The notes beneath the pieces were generated by a model. That model saw only the letters and a program-made list of their open reading frames with translations. It did not search any database and was not told the DNA's origin. This document shows, in pieces, positions 42,054 through 54,518 of a stretch of DNA of 64,000 nt. Source of the stretch: Chimonanthus salicifolius (Eukaryota; Streptophyta; Magnoliopsida; Laurales; Calycanthaceae); the NCBI GenBank assembly GCA_013350335.1, contig CM023539.1, positions 26,219,043 to 26,283,042 on the forward strand, read 5' to 3'. Made by a program: the position numbers and the translations under genes. Each line of letters begins with the position of its first letter. The stretch's first letter is position 1.

Positions 42054-43705
42054 TGCTAGAACAACATGATTAACCCTAGAGGGCGGTGAATAGGTCAATC
42101 CCATTTTTCATGGTGTTTACAAATTTTTTTATTAATTTGAATGCAGCGGAACATATATCAAGAGATTTGTTTAGTGTGATAATTTTATTAATTGATCACA
42201 TTAAGATTATGACCCTTTACATAATGTTTGATTATCGATGCTTGTTCACAATATATAAAATAAGATAATCAATATGCAAATTGATGTGTGTTGAGAAAAG
42301 TACTTAGATAGTAAATACAAACACACATAGATCAAATACCATAAGACCAATTTAAAGTGGTTCGGTTAGCCAACCTACATCCACTACTAGGACTCGTTCA
42401 ACCTTGATATATCCCCAAAATCCACCATGTGGGGACTTACACCCTCACATTTAGAGTAGGAATTTCACCTCACTCAATCGGCTGGGAATTCCACCCACTA
42501 CTGTGCTAAAGACGATGCTCTAGAGTTTCTTATAGTGGTTCTGGAGCAAATCCCCCTTAATCCACTCTGGGAACAAATATTTTAAAAGAAAGTTAAAACC
42601 AAGAAGCACTTGCCTTTGAAGCTTTTCTCTTGATGTGTGCTTCATGAAGATCCCACCCAATGTGTGCCGACGCTCCACCTCTTAGTCACCGTATAGCAAT
42701 CACAATCCAGGGTGATAAGGAAACTGATTATACCAAAGGTTTCCTAGATAATGTTCTTTCCTTCCTCTATCTCTCTCGCAAACTCAATCCATATGATTGG
42801 TTGTATTAGATTCTACAAATGTAAGCATGAGAGAGAGAATGATCCTTCTATTGGCTTTTGTTAAGCTCACTGATGATGATAAGGGTCCAACTGATCTTTT
42901 TGAAAGATAACAACTGGTTGCATAAATATTGATTTATATAGAGAAGGAAATCAGTTACTGCAACAGTAATGTACCAACAGGTCTGGTGCATCGAGGGGTC
43001 GTGACTAGAAATGTTTCCTTTCAATAACTCGACCATTGAGCAATAATACACTCCAACGGTAATATTCTTCCTCGGTCGACATGTCAGTTGTCGTCGATTA
43101 GTCGACAGTAATGGCACCGAGAGGTCGGTCCATACGAGAGGCTCGGTCTGGGGCAAAAACATACTGACAATAGTTTCTAGTCTAGAAACATGTTACCCAG
43201 AACGACCTGTCGCCCTTTACCGTGGGGTCGGTCCTGGCTACTCTTGGTCGGTGCATACGAGACTCTCGATCAGAGGTTTTCCTAGAATGATAGTTCAATG
43301 ATCCAGAACCTATGTCAATTTGGTCGACCAGTCTTTGACCACGATGGGTTGATCCTGCCTCCACCGAGGGGTCGGTGAGAACGATTGGTCGAGCTGACAG
43401 TGAAACCAAATACAAATATCCAAGTTGGGTTCCAATTCGCTATCAAGCTTCCTCTCTAGGCTTTTTATGATTTAACCATTTGTTCTTCTAAGCCTAGGGA
43501 TAGTCCTCTCTAAAGTGTGGGTACCACCTAAAGTCATCTATGGCCATAATACTTATTTTGTGATTTCCATAACAATGATCTTCAATCCGGATGGAGCGTG
43601 ATCTTCATTCTTGATCACATTGGGCCTTCCAGCTTCTAACAAGTGTTTCTTTCCTAGTCATGGAATTGACAAATATAGGGATTTGGGCAAGCTGAGGCAC
43701 TAACA
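42054..43705 (-). mobile_element. Inverted copia LTR inside copia-2
   Basis: In reverse it starts TGTTAGTGCCTCAGCTTGCC at 43705 and runs through 'ctatatttgtcaattccatg', CCGACC..TCGG motifs and 'cctattcaccgccctctagg' to an end near 42054-42067. So it is a whole LTR of the copia-2 group, about 1.65 kb, in opposite orientation to the flanking LTRs. Flanks (CATTT or CAACA; AATTA) do not match. It may be a solo LTR with decayed duplication or a rearrangement. Confidence 0.7.
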
Positions 43706-44794
43706 AATTACCAAAAGCGTTGATCAAAATGATCAAATATGCTTATTAGTAATCCATTTATGTACCGGTTCTTTCCAAGAAATGAACCTCATTGGAGTAT
43801 GCTTGAAAGAATGGTAAATTGGAGTATGCTTGAAAGAATGGTAAAAGTGTTTATCAAATTTTATGTAATAACATGATAACAGGCATCAGAGTTGTGTGGG
43901 TAACATCATACTTCATTTCCATATGCATGATTAATGTATTCAAAATGTGAAATGAATGTATGGTTTGTGTGCTTAGTATCTCATTCCAATATCCGTTATT
44001 TTACACATTATGTGGAATGAGTTATGATTCATAAACACCTTTTCTTTATTAAAACCTAAAGATACCGCATCTCATGACATCACACACTTGGGCATTATGT
44101 TTGAATTGGTAAATTAAATGTGCTCGAGGTACTTGGATTGGTTTGGATCTAGGAAAAGAGATTTGTAATCCATGTTTTGTGCCTACCTTCAGAAAGATGT
44201 GTTGAATATTCTAATGACACAGAACTTGTGTGAATGTATGTATTTACACTGGCATTGAAAGGTGTATAAGCAAAAATTGATGAACTATGAACATCGCAAG
44301 CACACACACAAACACATCCAGTCATCCTTCAATTTTAAAACCCAGGTCGAAGGATAGACTAGTCGGAGGAACAGATATGTCGGTTCTGTTGGAAATCAGA
44401 ACACATACTAAATAGGGGAAAAATCAAAAGGAGAGACAGGTCGATACCTATCGACATGTCAACACAGACAGGTCGTTGGTCACGACCTATTGATGAGACA
44501 GAAAGATTAAGTTATAAGGTCTTCTTCTGCAAAAACGACAGATCATTTAAAAACCGCAGTTTCCTCTCCTGCAAACCCCAAATTATTTCCTCCTCTCCCC
44601 CCATGCCCTAGACCAGTTGATAGGACCTCTTGGAGCAATTTCTCATTGGAAAATCAGAGGATTTCTGGTTCTACCACCTCTAGTTGCTTGAAAATCAGAG
44701 ATTTTGTGATTCCCATTGGTTGGGTAAGCTTTACGCATTTTTCTCTCATCCAGTGGTTCTACTATTTCTATATTAAAGAAAAGCATAGTGGAAA
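43706..44794 (+). other. Copia-2 internal sequence, non-coding
   Basis: No pol match. A direct repeat of about 28 bases ('attggagtatgcttgaaaga') occurs at about 43792 and 43819. From 44340 the sequence resembles 63640-64000 ('catgccctagaccag', 'gacctct.ggag.gatttctc'). It carries more GACC/GGTC palindromic motifs, for example GGTCGT-TGGTC-ACGACC at 44471-44487. This is the upstream region of the extra ORF. Confidence 0.5.
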
Positions 44795-45379
44795 ATGACA
44801 AGGAACAAGTCTTGAGTCATCATTGTGTACTCTGATTCTGAGAATGATCATTCCACCTTGTCTAAAAAAACTCAAATCTTAGTGGTATCAAGGAGAATCT
44901 TCATCTCTCCTGAATACTATAGGTCATCGAGTCAAGACCCTCTCAAGGAGCCCTCACAAGAAGAACTCACCACCACCCATACCTCGAAAGCAAATTGGTA
45001 TTACCATTAGAGAACCTACATCATCAGGTGCCAGTCAAAGAAAGTGGAAGAAAAGGAAAACGAGTTCAGGCACAACCTCTGAAGGGGTCTCGAGTGGTGA
45101 AGAAAAAGAAAGGCATTCAAAAAGTAAGAGGGTTAGGATAAAAGAGAAAGGAAAAGAACAGATCGAAGTTACAAAAGCCAAGTCTGACAGAGTTCTTATA
45201 AGACAACTCTATTTCCTCCTTGAAAAATGTCAGAAGTTGGAAAGAAAGATTGGTTCCTTTGCAACCTTCATGAATGAATCAATCCAAAGCCTCACCACTT
45301 TCATAGAAAAACTCAAAGAGAGTTCCCGACGTATTGACCCTTCCCCTCCTCCATCACCTCCACACGATAGCCCTACTTA
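44795..45379 (+). pseudogene. Copia-2 extra 3' ORF remnant (SIRE-type additional ORF)
   Basis: The frame begins MTRNKS at 44795 with an immediate stop and continues with VYSDSENDHSTLSKK and KKTQILVVSRRIFISPEYY. It shifts frame near 44990 to RKQIGITIREPTSSGASQRK, a basic stretch (KWKKRKTSS, KSKRVRIKEKGKEQIE), then a possible coiled coil (LYFLLEKCQKLERKIGSF..ESIQSLTTFIEKLKESSRR) and a proline-rich end (DPSPPPSPPHDSPT). The layout (Ser/Pro/basic N-terminus, coiled C-terminus) parallels the extra ORF of the SIRE element at 55055-56437, but the central domain is missing. Function unknown. Confidence 0.5.
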
Positions 45380-46619
45380 GGATAGTTCTTCATATTGAAT
45401 TTTGAAAAACTATATCTTCTGATATTTTGTCTAAGCATCCATGATGCCCCCTCCAAAACCATATGTACTGAATATTTTGATTATCAATGATATGATATGG
45501 TTTGATGTGTGCATTACTATGTTTTAATGCCTTCTATCTCTTGTCTATGGTTAACATGGATTTGTTAAATAGACTAACGTGCAAGTTTGAATGAGTTGGT
45601 TGTGTATTTGCATGCTAGGGAGATAGGATTTGGGATGTGATGTTGCACACATCCTTGGAGAATCAGGAAGCACAAAATATGTGATGTTTAGCACCTGTTA
45701 CTGGTCATGACAGTGTAGGGAGGAAGGATGAAGCAAGCTTGAAAGAAAACTTGGAGAAAAATAAACTTAGAGGCATCTAAGCTTATGCGGGAGCTGGGTC
45801 GAAGAAGCAAGAAAAGATAGCTTGGAAAATGTGAAGATGATTCTAGGGAAGCTAGGTAAATTAGCTTGACTCATGGAAGAAACAGCTAAGCTGGAACTTA
45901 GCTTGTGCAGGGGCAAATAAATTATGATGCACGAGGAGTATGCACTGAGCTGTGGGGGAGAACCATGAGTTGGAGCAGAACTTATTTAAGCACTAAATGC
46001 AAGAAGCTTGGGAGAGTGCATGAAATCAAATTCCTTCAATATGAAGGAGAACTTGATGTTTTCCTACTAATCTTTGTCAATTGTATGACAAAATGGATAA
46101 GAAATTAGTAGAAGCTATAAGACATCAAAACCAATTATGGAGAGTAATTGGTGAAGCCTAAGTGCTTGAGCCACTAGAAAGAGAGAGACATAAAGGGAAA
46201 GAATATGAAGAAGCCAATAGACATAGGAGAATGTCTATGCTTGGAGTTTGGGAAATCATACCAAAGAAGATTGGGGGAGAAAATCTTCTCAACACTGATA
46301 GCTTGGATCTACTGTGCGTAGTGTTGGTTGCCAGGCAATCATTGTGTATGGGGGAGAATGAACTCTAATCTTATTTAGTCCATGGATGCATATTTATTTT
46401 TTGGACTAACCCCTTTAATGATTGTCTAGTATTGCTTGCTTATGTGCTCGAACAGGAACACATGATTTGAAGCAAGCTAAACAAGAATATGTGAAGATCA
46501 TAGTCTTGTTTTCCCATTTGAATATGCACACATAATTGATGTAATATTTTTATATTCAAATGTAATGTAATAAGGGTGGGCTTGTAATTGAGTTAGCTTC
46601 TAGGTTTTGTCATGAAATC
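45380..46619 (+). other. Copia-2 3' untranslated region
   Basis: 1.2 kb between the extra ORF and the polypurine tract, with no protein match. It has repeated 'agcttg'/'aagcttg' words between 45720 and 45910, which look like low-order purine-rich repeats. Confidence 0.5.
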
Positions 46620-46634
46620 GACAAAGGGGGAGAT
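46619..46634 (+). other. Polypurine tract of copia-2
   Basis: CGACAAAGGGGGAGAT lies directly before the 3' LTR TGTTAG, as in the SIRE element at 56925-56940. Confidence 0.85.
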
Positions 46635-46849
46635 TGTTAGTGCCCTCGGTTTACCGAGTCCCTAAAGTTTGTCAATTCCATGACTCGGGAAGAAAGCACT
46701 TGCTAGAAGACTTGAAAACTCAAGGTGATCAACAAAGAAGATCAACTCCACCAGGTTCAAAGCTCATCGTGTATGGCAATCACAACAGATGTTTGGCCAT
46801 AGATAACTTTAGGTGGTACACACACCTTTGGAGGACCATTCCCAGGCTT
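46635..46849 (+). repeat. 3' LTR of copia-2, first part
   Basis: It matches 39222-39432 closely and stops at CCCAGGCTT, where a solo LTR is inserted. It resumes at 60010 with 'agttgaacaaatggtaaaat'. Confidence 0.88.
46845..46849. repeat. Target site duplication GGCTT (left copy)
   Basis: GGCTT at 46845-46849 recurs at 60005-60009, flanking the solo LTR. Confidence 0.93.
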
Positions 46850-47900
46850 TGTAACACCCCGAATTTTCAAGTTATGAATATACATATATGAAAATTGCCC
46901 ATTTAATTTGTGAATTAATGAAGATAGACTTTAGATGGGTAAGGTGTTGGGTCAATTGCCCAATTAAGACCCAACGGATAATGGATAAGGTTCAATTGAA
47001 ATAAATGGGTAAGATTTATTTAATTGGGTAAAGGTTGTCAATTGGGTCAAATGCCCAATTAGGACCTAATGGGTCATGGTTGACTTGGTCGACCACGAAG
47101 TGAGTTGGGGCTGAATTAAATTGGAGATGAAATAAAGGAAATGAGTTGATTTTAAGTGAGTTAACTAGAGTTGAATTAAAGATATGAGTTGAGTTAAAAA
47201 GATGAGTTGAATGGGAAGTTAATGGGACTTTCATCTTAAGTGAGTTAGATGGAGAGTTACACCTCATAAAACCAAACTCAAGGTGTACACACATTGGGGA
47301 GATGGGAGTTTCATCTCATGGGATGAAACTCCAAAGGGATCATTAATGAGAAGGTGAAGGGTTTTTGGCTGTTACACAAGCTTTATCCAAGATACACGTT
47401 GGGAGATAGAGGGTTTCCATCTCATGATGGAAACCCAAGGGGCATACGGTTGGGAGTTTCATCTCATGGGATGAAACCCCCAAAGTAAATATTAATGAGG
47501 GAGGTAAAGAGTCATGGTTGTTACAAAAGGCTATCACCCAAAGGACACCACCCTTGGCCTAATTACATTGGAAAAATAAAGAGGATTCTTTGCTTCATCT
47601 CACTTTCTCTCTCTCTTGGCCAACCCTCTCTCAAGGACAAAGGAGAAAGAACTTAGAGTTTTCTATCTCAAGCTCCTCTCCCTCTCTCAAACCTACATCC
47701 TTTGGCCGAACCCTCTTTTTGGGTCTTCATTTCAAGACCTCTCAAGCTCACTCTCGGCCAAGGATCAAGGAGGAAGAAAGAAGAAAGACTAAGGAAGGAA
47801 AAGAGCGAAGGAGCAAGTCGGAACGAAAAAAATCAGAGGAGTCGCGGAATCGGTAAGTACTTGATGAAATTCTATTAAGTAAGAAAAGATGATCAAGGAT

Positions 47901-48097
47901 CATGGTTTGGCCCTTGCATGGCCAAACCCTAGGTTTGTGTATAAGAAACATCATGAGAACTAAAAAGGGATTGGATGAGGTTCAGCCATGATGTATGGTC
48001 GAACCCCATCAGAGGATCAATCATGGACGTATGATTTATTTTAATGGAAATAATGAACCATAGGGTTCGGCCATGTTGTATGGCCGAACCCCATGGA
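47901..48097 (+). repeat. Three GGTTCGGCC-family hairpins in solo LTR
   Basis: 47903-47930 has GGTTTGGCC/GGCCAAACC, a C-G to T-A swap on both arms. 47980-48009 is imperfect. 48062-48096 is canonical. Confidence 0.85.
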
Positions 48098-48194
48098 AGG
48101 GTGTTAGTGATTTAAAAGGTTTTAAAGGAGAGAAATAATGGAGGAATGTTATTGATTTTCAAATGGTCTCAAATGATGAAATTGGTGAAGAACC

Positions 48195-49673
48195 TGTAAG
48201 TGCCCCGGTTCGTCCGAGTCACCCTTATTGTCAATTACGTGACTCAGTTGGACTTGCCTTGGATGAATAAGAAGATCTACTATGAAGTTGAAGCGTCTAC
48301 ACCAAGATACAGAATTGGCACACAGGTAAGTGAACCGTAGGAGACCTTAGGCAAAGTTAAACACCTTAGAAGTCAATTGGAAAATACAGTGAATAAGTGA
48401 CTTTCAGCCTCGAGGCCTCATGTAATCTGTCGAGGCCTCGCAGCTAGTTATGCTGAGCTGAGTGCAGCTGACCTTGTGTCGAGCTGACTCAGCCTCTTAC
48501 AGTTTTAGAAAGTTAAAATCGGTGACTGTTTAATTGAGAGGTAATTATGGTAAATTTATTGGAAGCTTATTATGGTAAATAAAATTATCTACATGTGAGA
48601 TGGGTAATTATGGTAAATTGATTGGAAACTTATTATGGTAAACAAATTTATCCATGGTGAGATGTTGCCACCTCTCTTAAAAAATTTGAATTTGAGTACC
48701 CTTGGGGAGCTGTCCATGACAAATATGGAAAGGCTCCTCCATGAGTTGTAATCCATCTTTCAAATCTTCCATCTAATCCTTGATTGATGGCTAAGATAAA
48801 TAAATTGCAAATCATACACGGTGCATATGAGTTGGTTGGTATCTGGTTGGTATCTGGCTGGATTCTGTCTGATAGATTAAACTGCACATATGTGCTGTCT
48901 TTCAAGAAATTACAGCTGGCGAGGCCTCATCAGAAGCAGCGAGGCCTCACAGGCGTGACTTACTACAGAACTCAATCTGTCTTATAAAATAACAGTAAGT
49001 CTTGTGTTATATGTACCGAAAATACACAGAGAACAACCAGGAACAAGATTACAGTGTGTGATCAGTCGGCCTTCCCTCTAGACACCTTCTTCATCATCCT
49101 TCTTAGTGGATGTTTGGGTAATCACCACCCCAATCTTGATGAAGAGTAAGGTGTTCATATAGGACTAAAATCAGTCATACCCGAGTCCTACTGCTATGCC
49201 GATAAATACGTTGATGATGCTGATTTGATGGAAAGGAGCACACAGGTTCAGTAAAGAAGAAAGAGCTTAAAGAAAAACGGTTAAGGCCAAAGGCAAGTTT
49301 TCTTCTTGTTTTATTTTAAACATTGTAAAGTGGATTAGAACAGTGTGTTCGAACCACTCTAAAAAATAGGTGTAGAGGATTAGACCAATTAGGTTGAACC
49401 TCTATAAAAAAACTAGGTTTTACTATTTGGGTGTGAGACCCTTACATAGTATATTTGGGACGACCCTAGAGTTGGGAAGTCTGACAGTGGATGTAGGTTT
49501 GTTGAAACCGAACCAATATAAAATATTTGTGTTATATGTGATTGAATGCATGAATTGAATATTTTGTTTACTTAAAGTATAAATCGGTAAGGAAATTTTA
49601 AAAAGGAATTAAAATTGAAAAACGACCTATTCACCCCCTCTAGGACGTGCATACTTCTAGTAACGGATTTTCA
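48195..49673 (+). repeat. 5' LTR of SIRE element
   Basis: It starts TGTAAGTGCCCCGGTTCGTC and ends AACGGATTTTCA. It carries a TATA box at 48983-48990 and four CGAGGCCTC motifs (48416-48960), two of them in perfect or near-perfect palindromes. Confidence 0.94.
48983..48990 (+). promoter_or_regulatory. TATA box of SIRE 5' LTR
   Basis: CTTATAAAATAACAG; copied in the 3' LTR at 57708-57715. Confidence 0.65.
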
Positions 49674-49698
49674 ATTGTTATCAAGAGCTCGGTTACTC
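49674..49698 (+). other. Primer binding site of SIRE element
   Basis: ATTGTTATCAAGAGCTCGG directly follows the LTR. It is a variant of the iMet-type ATTGGTATCAGAGC. Confidence 0.75.
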
Positions 49699-49741
49699 TA
49701 AGTTGGACTAAACCGTCCGAGTTGATCTTTTTACTAGAATC

Positions 49742-51285
49742 ATGCACAAAGGTGATAGTCACCCTGTTTCTAAACCTCCCTATTTTGATGACTCCAACTA
49801 TACCTCTTGGAAGACAAAAATGAAAAGCTTTTTTATATCACTAGATGGAGCTGTTTGAGAATCAATAGTAAGAGGTTGGGAACCACCGATTGAGGAAATC
49901 ACAGAAAAACCTACTATAGATGAAACTGAAAAATCTGTACAACAAGTTATTGGTACCAAACTTAAAGACTATTTCACTTGGACAGACATGGAAAAAATGT
50001 TATACATAGCAAATGGAAAGGCGTTGAACGCCATTAACTGTCCTGTCTCACGTGATGAGTTTAAACGTATCATGACTTGTTTAACAGCTAAAGATGCTTG
50101 GGACATCTTAAAAAGAACACATGAGGGTACTTCTGTTGTTAAGAGGTCTAAACTCCAAATTCTCCGATCTAAATTTGATAACATACGAATGGATGAAAGT
50201 GAGATGTTTATGGAATTTTACTCTAAGCTAAGTGATATAGTAAATTCTATGTGGGCCTTAGGAGAAATAATTCCTGAATCTAAAGTTCGTACCAAGGTAC
50301 TTAGAAATCTACCCAAGAGATTTAAACCTAAGGTAACAGCTATTGAAGAGTATAGAGATGTATCATTCATGAAAATTGATATGAGATACCTAAAAAGAAG
50401 TCTGTTGCTTTAAAATCATCATCAAACATTAAGAAACTTAAAGAGGAAAAATCTGAATCTGATAGTGAAGATGATGTTGCCTTGTTAGCTAAAAAATTCT
50501 TAAAAAACTTCAATAAAAGAAATAAGTTTAAAAACTTTAAAAAAAAGTGAACCAAGGGATAAAAACACCAACAGATTCAATACAATAAAAGACACCAACA
50601 TATTTAATACATTGAAAGAAAAAGGAAGAGACAAAGACAAAGAACAAAAATGTTATAATTGTGGAGGTCAAGGACATTTTGCAGTTGAATGTCTCTCAAA
50701 AAGAAATAAGAAAACTTTGACAGGAACTTATGAAAACACCTCTGAATCGGAAAGTAAGTCCGATGAATCCACTCAAGATAAATCTGAAAATCTAAAAAGG
50801 GTCATAGCCTCTATAGTAAATGTTGGAAGTGACTCAGAAAGTGAGTCAGAAAATGATGAAGACGATGATCTTCAACAGGCATATGACTCCCTTTTCCTGG
50901 AAAGTAAAAAACTGGCTAAAAAATTAAGTAAAAGAAAATCTGAAAATGTAAATTTAATAAGTCAGAAGAAGAAAAATTAATAAATGAAAATGTTATAAGA
51001 ACTCAAAAAACTACAAATGAAGAAAATGATAAATTAAAACAAGTTCAAAATGAGTTACAAGATAAGTTGAGAAAGTATGAGAATGATATTAAAAAATTGG
51101 AAGATATTAGAAGTATCTTTTCAGAAGAAATTATCAATGCTCATTATAAAATAAGCAGTTTTAATAATCATAAACTCAACTTTGAAAATAAGTTTACTCA
51201 AGGACAATATAAATTAGAAAGATTACTAAAATTGGGTAAAAACCATGGGGAAAGACTGGTCTTGGATACAACCAAGTCAATGTAA
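49742..51285 (+). pseudogene. SIRE gag: UBN2-like domain, zinc knuckle, coiled coil (broken)
   Basis: The frame starts at ATG 49742 (MHKGDSHPVSKPPYFDDSNY..WKTKMKSFF) with one in-frame TGA near 49856. It continues through a UBN2/copia-gag domain (NAINCPVSRDEFKRIMTCLT, AWDILKRTHEGT, SKLQILRSKFDNIRM) to 50370. A frameshift and a stop follow. A second open piece (50612-50980) has one CCHC zinc knuckle, CYNCGGQGHFAVEC, then Ser/Glu-rich sequence. A Lys/Glu-rich coiled-coil piece runs to 51285. Gag would form the particle and bind element RNA. It is inactive as it stands. Confidence 0.9.
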
Positions 51286-51290
51286 AAACA

Positions 51291-52265
51291 ATGAACAAAA
51301 CTGTATTTGTTAAAGGTCAATCTTATAGACCGTCAAATATCACTTGTTTTTATTGTGCTAAAAAGGGACACTTCATATTTGAATGTAAACTTAGAAAAAG
51401 AAACTTATGGGAAAAAGCAAATCAAAAAAAATTTGAAGTGCAAATTTATGAAAAAGAAAAAAGGAAATATCATTACCATGAAAATTTGGCTAAAAAATTG
51501 TACAAAACATTAAATGAAAAAATGAGCAAAAAATTCGGATATAACCTTCAAGAATCAGTCCCTAGAAATTTAAAAAACGCAACCACATTGAAATGGGTCC
51601 CCAAGTACAAGAGCCTAATTGTATATACAATATTAAAGGTTGAAAACCAGTCAAAATGGTATCTTGATAATGGTTGCTCAAGGCACATGACTAGTGATAA
51701 AACATATATGTCCAACCTTGTAGATTTCAATGGAGGTTCGGTTACCTTTGGGGATGGAAATCTGGCTCAAATTGTAGAGAAAGGGACCTTAGAATTAAAT
51801 GATTCCCTTACCTTAGATGATGTATTGTTAGTTGATGGTCTTAAACACAATCTCTTAAGTATATCTCAAATATGTGAGAAAGACCATTATGTTACCTTCC
51901 GTAAGAATGACTGTCAAATCTATAATAATGAATGTGAAGCTGTCCTTAAAGGGTTGAAAACTTCTGATCAGTGTTATGCTCTTGAAAACTGTCCAACTCC
52001 TAACAAAAATCATTGTAACTTATCTAAACTTAATGAAACTGAGTTATGGCACAAGAGACTAGGACATGTAAATTTCAAATATCTGTCAAAATTGAGTGAA
52101 CACATTAAAGGACTGCTCAAGGTAAGTAGATCAGCTCAAACATTTTGTGGTGAGTGTCAAAAGGGTAAACAAGTGAGAGCAGCCCATAAGAAAGTAAATG
52201 TTGTGACTACCACTAGACCTCTTGAGCTTCTACATTTGGATTTAGTGGACGAACCCAGAATATGA
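51291..52265 (+). pseudogene. SIRE second zinc knuckle, protease and pre-integrase region
   Basis: Open for 324 codons. Residues 19-32 form a second CCHC knuckle (CFYCAKKGHFIFEC). The retropepsin motif WYLDNGCSRHMT lies at 123-134; the usual catalytic Asp-Ser-Gly is Asp126-Asn127-Gly128. The GAG-pre-integrase zinc region follows (ELWHKRLGHVNFKYLSKL...FCGECQKGKQ). The frame ends in LLHLDLVDEPRI with a stop just before the integrase core. A functional polyprotein would be read through from gag, so the start given is only where the open frame begins. Confidence 0.9.
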
Positions 52266-52990
52266 GTGTAGGAGGAAAGATGTATTTCATGGTTATTATT
52301 GATGACTACACTAGATACACATGGATAGGTTATCTTAGAGAAAATCTGATGCTTATAATGAATTAAAAATTATTGCAAAACGAATTGTGATTGAAAAATA
52401 AACACCCATAAATAGAATTAGAAGTGATCATGGGGGTGAATTTGAAAATCACTGTTTCCAAAAATATTGTGAAAAACATGGTATACATCATGAGTTCTCA
52501 GCTCCTAAGACACCCCAACAAAATGGGGTGGCCGAAAGGAAAAATAGGGTTCTCCAAGATATGGCAACGATCATGCTAGACAATAAGAAATTACCGAAAA
52601 ATTTATGGGCCGAGGCTGTAAATGTCGCTTGCTATATCATAAATAGAGTTTATCTAAGAGTGGCCTAGATAAAACAGCATTCGAATTATGGACCGTTAGG
52701 TCAAATTGTACGTATCTCAAGATTTTCGGTAGTAAATGCCATATTCTTAGGGATCATGAAAACTTGGGAAAATTCGATTCGAAAAGTGATGAAGGAATTT
52801 TTCTAGGATACTCTAACACTAGCCGAGCCTATAGAGTTAAAAATCTTAGAACCGGTGCCATAATGGAATCCATTAATGTGGCCATTGATGACCAGTCTTC
52901 GAATATACATGAACCCATAGATGAGGCGGATCAATCTTCAAATCAAATTGACAATCCCCCTTCGCCGTCTTCGACATCTATTGAACTAAA
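52266..52990 (+). pseudogene. SIRE integrase core and C-terminal region (broken)
   Basis: In a shifted frame the integrase reads GGKMYFMVIIDDYTRYTWIG, IRSDHGGEFENHCFQKYCE and TPQQNGVAERKNRVLQDMAT. Catalytic Asp 52301, Asp 52426 and Glu 52534 are all present with D-X35-E spacing. A stop (IEK*TPI) and a frameshift near 52660 break it. The typical tail KFDSKSDEGIFLGYSNTSRA is open from 52764. The catalytic residues survive but the chain does not. Confidence 0.9.
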
Positions 52991-53008
52991 ACCAAATAAA
53001 AAAATCAT

Positions 53009-54518
53009 ATGTCAAACATCATTGGGGATCCCATGACGGGAGTAAAAACTAGGAAGCAACTAGAAAACACATCTGGCTGTTTTTGCTTCACCTCACAATC
53101 GAATATTGATGAAGCATTATTGGATGAAGATTGGGTAAATGCTATGCAAGAAGAGCTGATTCAATTTACAAGAAATGATGTATGGGATTTGGTACCAAAA
53201 CCAAAAAATACAAATGTAATAGGTACCAAATGGATGAAAATGGGACAATAGTTCGTAATAAGGCCTGTCATGTTGCTCAAGGGTATACACAAATTGAGGG
53301 AATAGATTTTAATGAGACGTTTGCACCTGTAGCAAGTCTCGAGTCTATATGTATTTTATTGTCCATTGCTTGTTGTTTGAAATTTAAACTTTTTCAAATG
53401 GATGTCAAGTGTGCATTTTTGAATGGCTTATTAAATGAAAAGTCTATGTAGAGCAGCCTAAAGGGTTTATGGATCCAAAACACTCTAGTCATGTCTACAA
53501 ATTAAAGAAGGCATTGTATGGCCTTAAACAAGCTCCTCGGGCTTGGTATGAAAGACTTACACAGTTTTTATTGGATAATGATTTTCAAAGGGGAAGTGTT
53601 GACAAAACACTGTTTGTTAGAAAGTCCAATGAAGCTATACTGATAGCTCAAATATATGTGGATGATATTGTGTTTGGATCCACTGATGAACAAGCTGCAA
53701 TTAGTTTCTCCAATCTTATGAAATCTGAGTTTGAAATGAGCATGGTTGGAGAGCTAAATTATTTTCTTGGTTTACAAATAAAACAACTTAATGATGGGTT
53801 CTTCATTTCACAATCCAAGTATGCCAAAGATCTTCTTAAAAGATTTGGACTTGAAGGTAGTAAGCACTCAAACACTCCCATGAGTACTACTGTTAAATTA
53901 TCAAAAGATGAAAACGGAAAAGATGTTGATCCTAACATGTATAGAAGTATGATAGGTAGTCTCCTGTATTTGACTACGAGTAGACCCGATATTTCTTTTA
54001 GTGTGGGTGCATGTGCACGGTTCCAAGCTAATCCTAAAGAATCACACGTAAAAGCAATAAAACGTATTATAAAGTATGTATCGGAAACATTTGTATATGA
54101 AATTTGGTACCCATTTGATACATCGTTTCATATTGCAGGGTACACCGATGCGGACTGGGCAGGAAACTTAGACGATAGAAAATCTACAAGTGGCGATTGG
54201 AAACTGTCTGATTGCTTGGCATAGTCAAAAACAATATTTAGTATCCTTTTCGACTGCAGAGGCTGAATACATAGCCGCAACAAGTTGCTGCACTCAACTT
54301 GTCTGGATGAGACAAATGCTCGTCGACTATGGCATGACAGGAGGAACAATGACACTCCATTGCGATAATACAAGTGCCATAAATATGTCTAAGAGAAAAC
54401 CATCGAGTTCGAATATATTTCCACTGATAATCAATTGGCTGATATAATGACAAAACCACTTGACTCAATTCTTTTTCTTGCTCTGAGAAAATCAATTGGG
54501 GTGTGTACTGTATCCTAA
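53009..54518 (+). pseudogene. SIRE reverse transcriptase and RNase H (broken)
   Basis: The RVT_2-type polymerase starts DWVNAMQEELIQFTRNDVWD, crosses a frameshift near 53240, runs AQGYTQIEGIDFNETFAPVA and FQMDVKCAFLNG, crosses another near 53450, and continues ALYGLKQAPRAWYERL to the catalytic YVDDI (53655-53669). RNase H follows: YTDADWAGNLDDRKSTSG, then a frameshift near 54190, STAEAEYIAATSCC and LHCDNTSAINMSK. The next block (the usual histidine-containing HIDIRHHFIRD region) is deleted, and the frame ends DNQLADIMTKPLDS and a TAA at 54516. Confidence 0.92.

Noticed and set aside
47016..47294. 92-codon open frame and neighbours in the solo LTR
   Set aside because: Lies in LTR sequence with 'aattgggtcaaatgccc' type repeats; composition follows the repeats.
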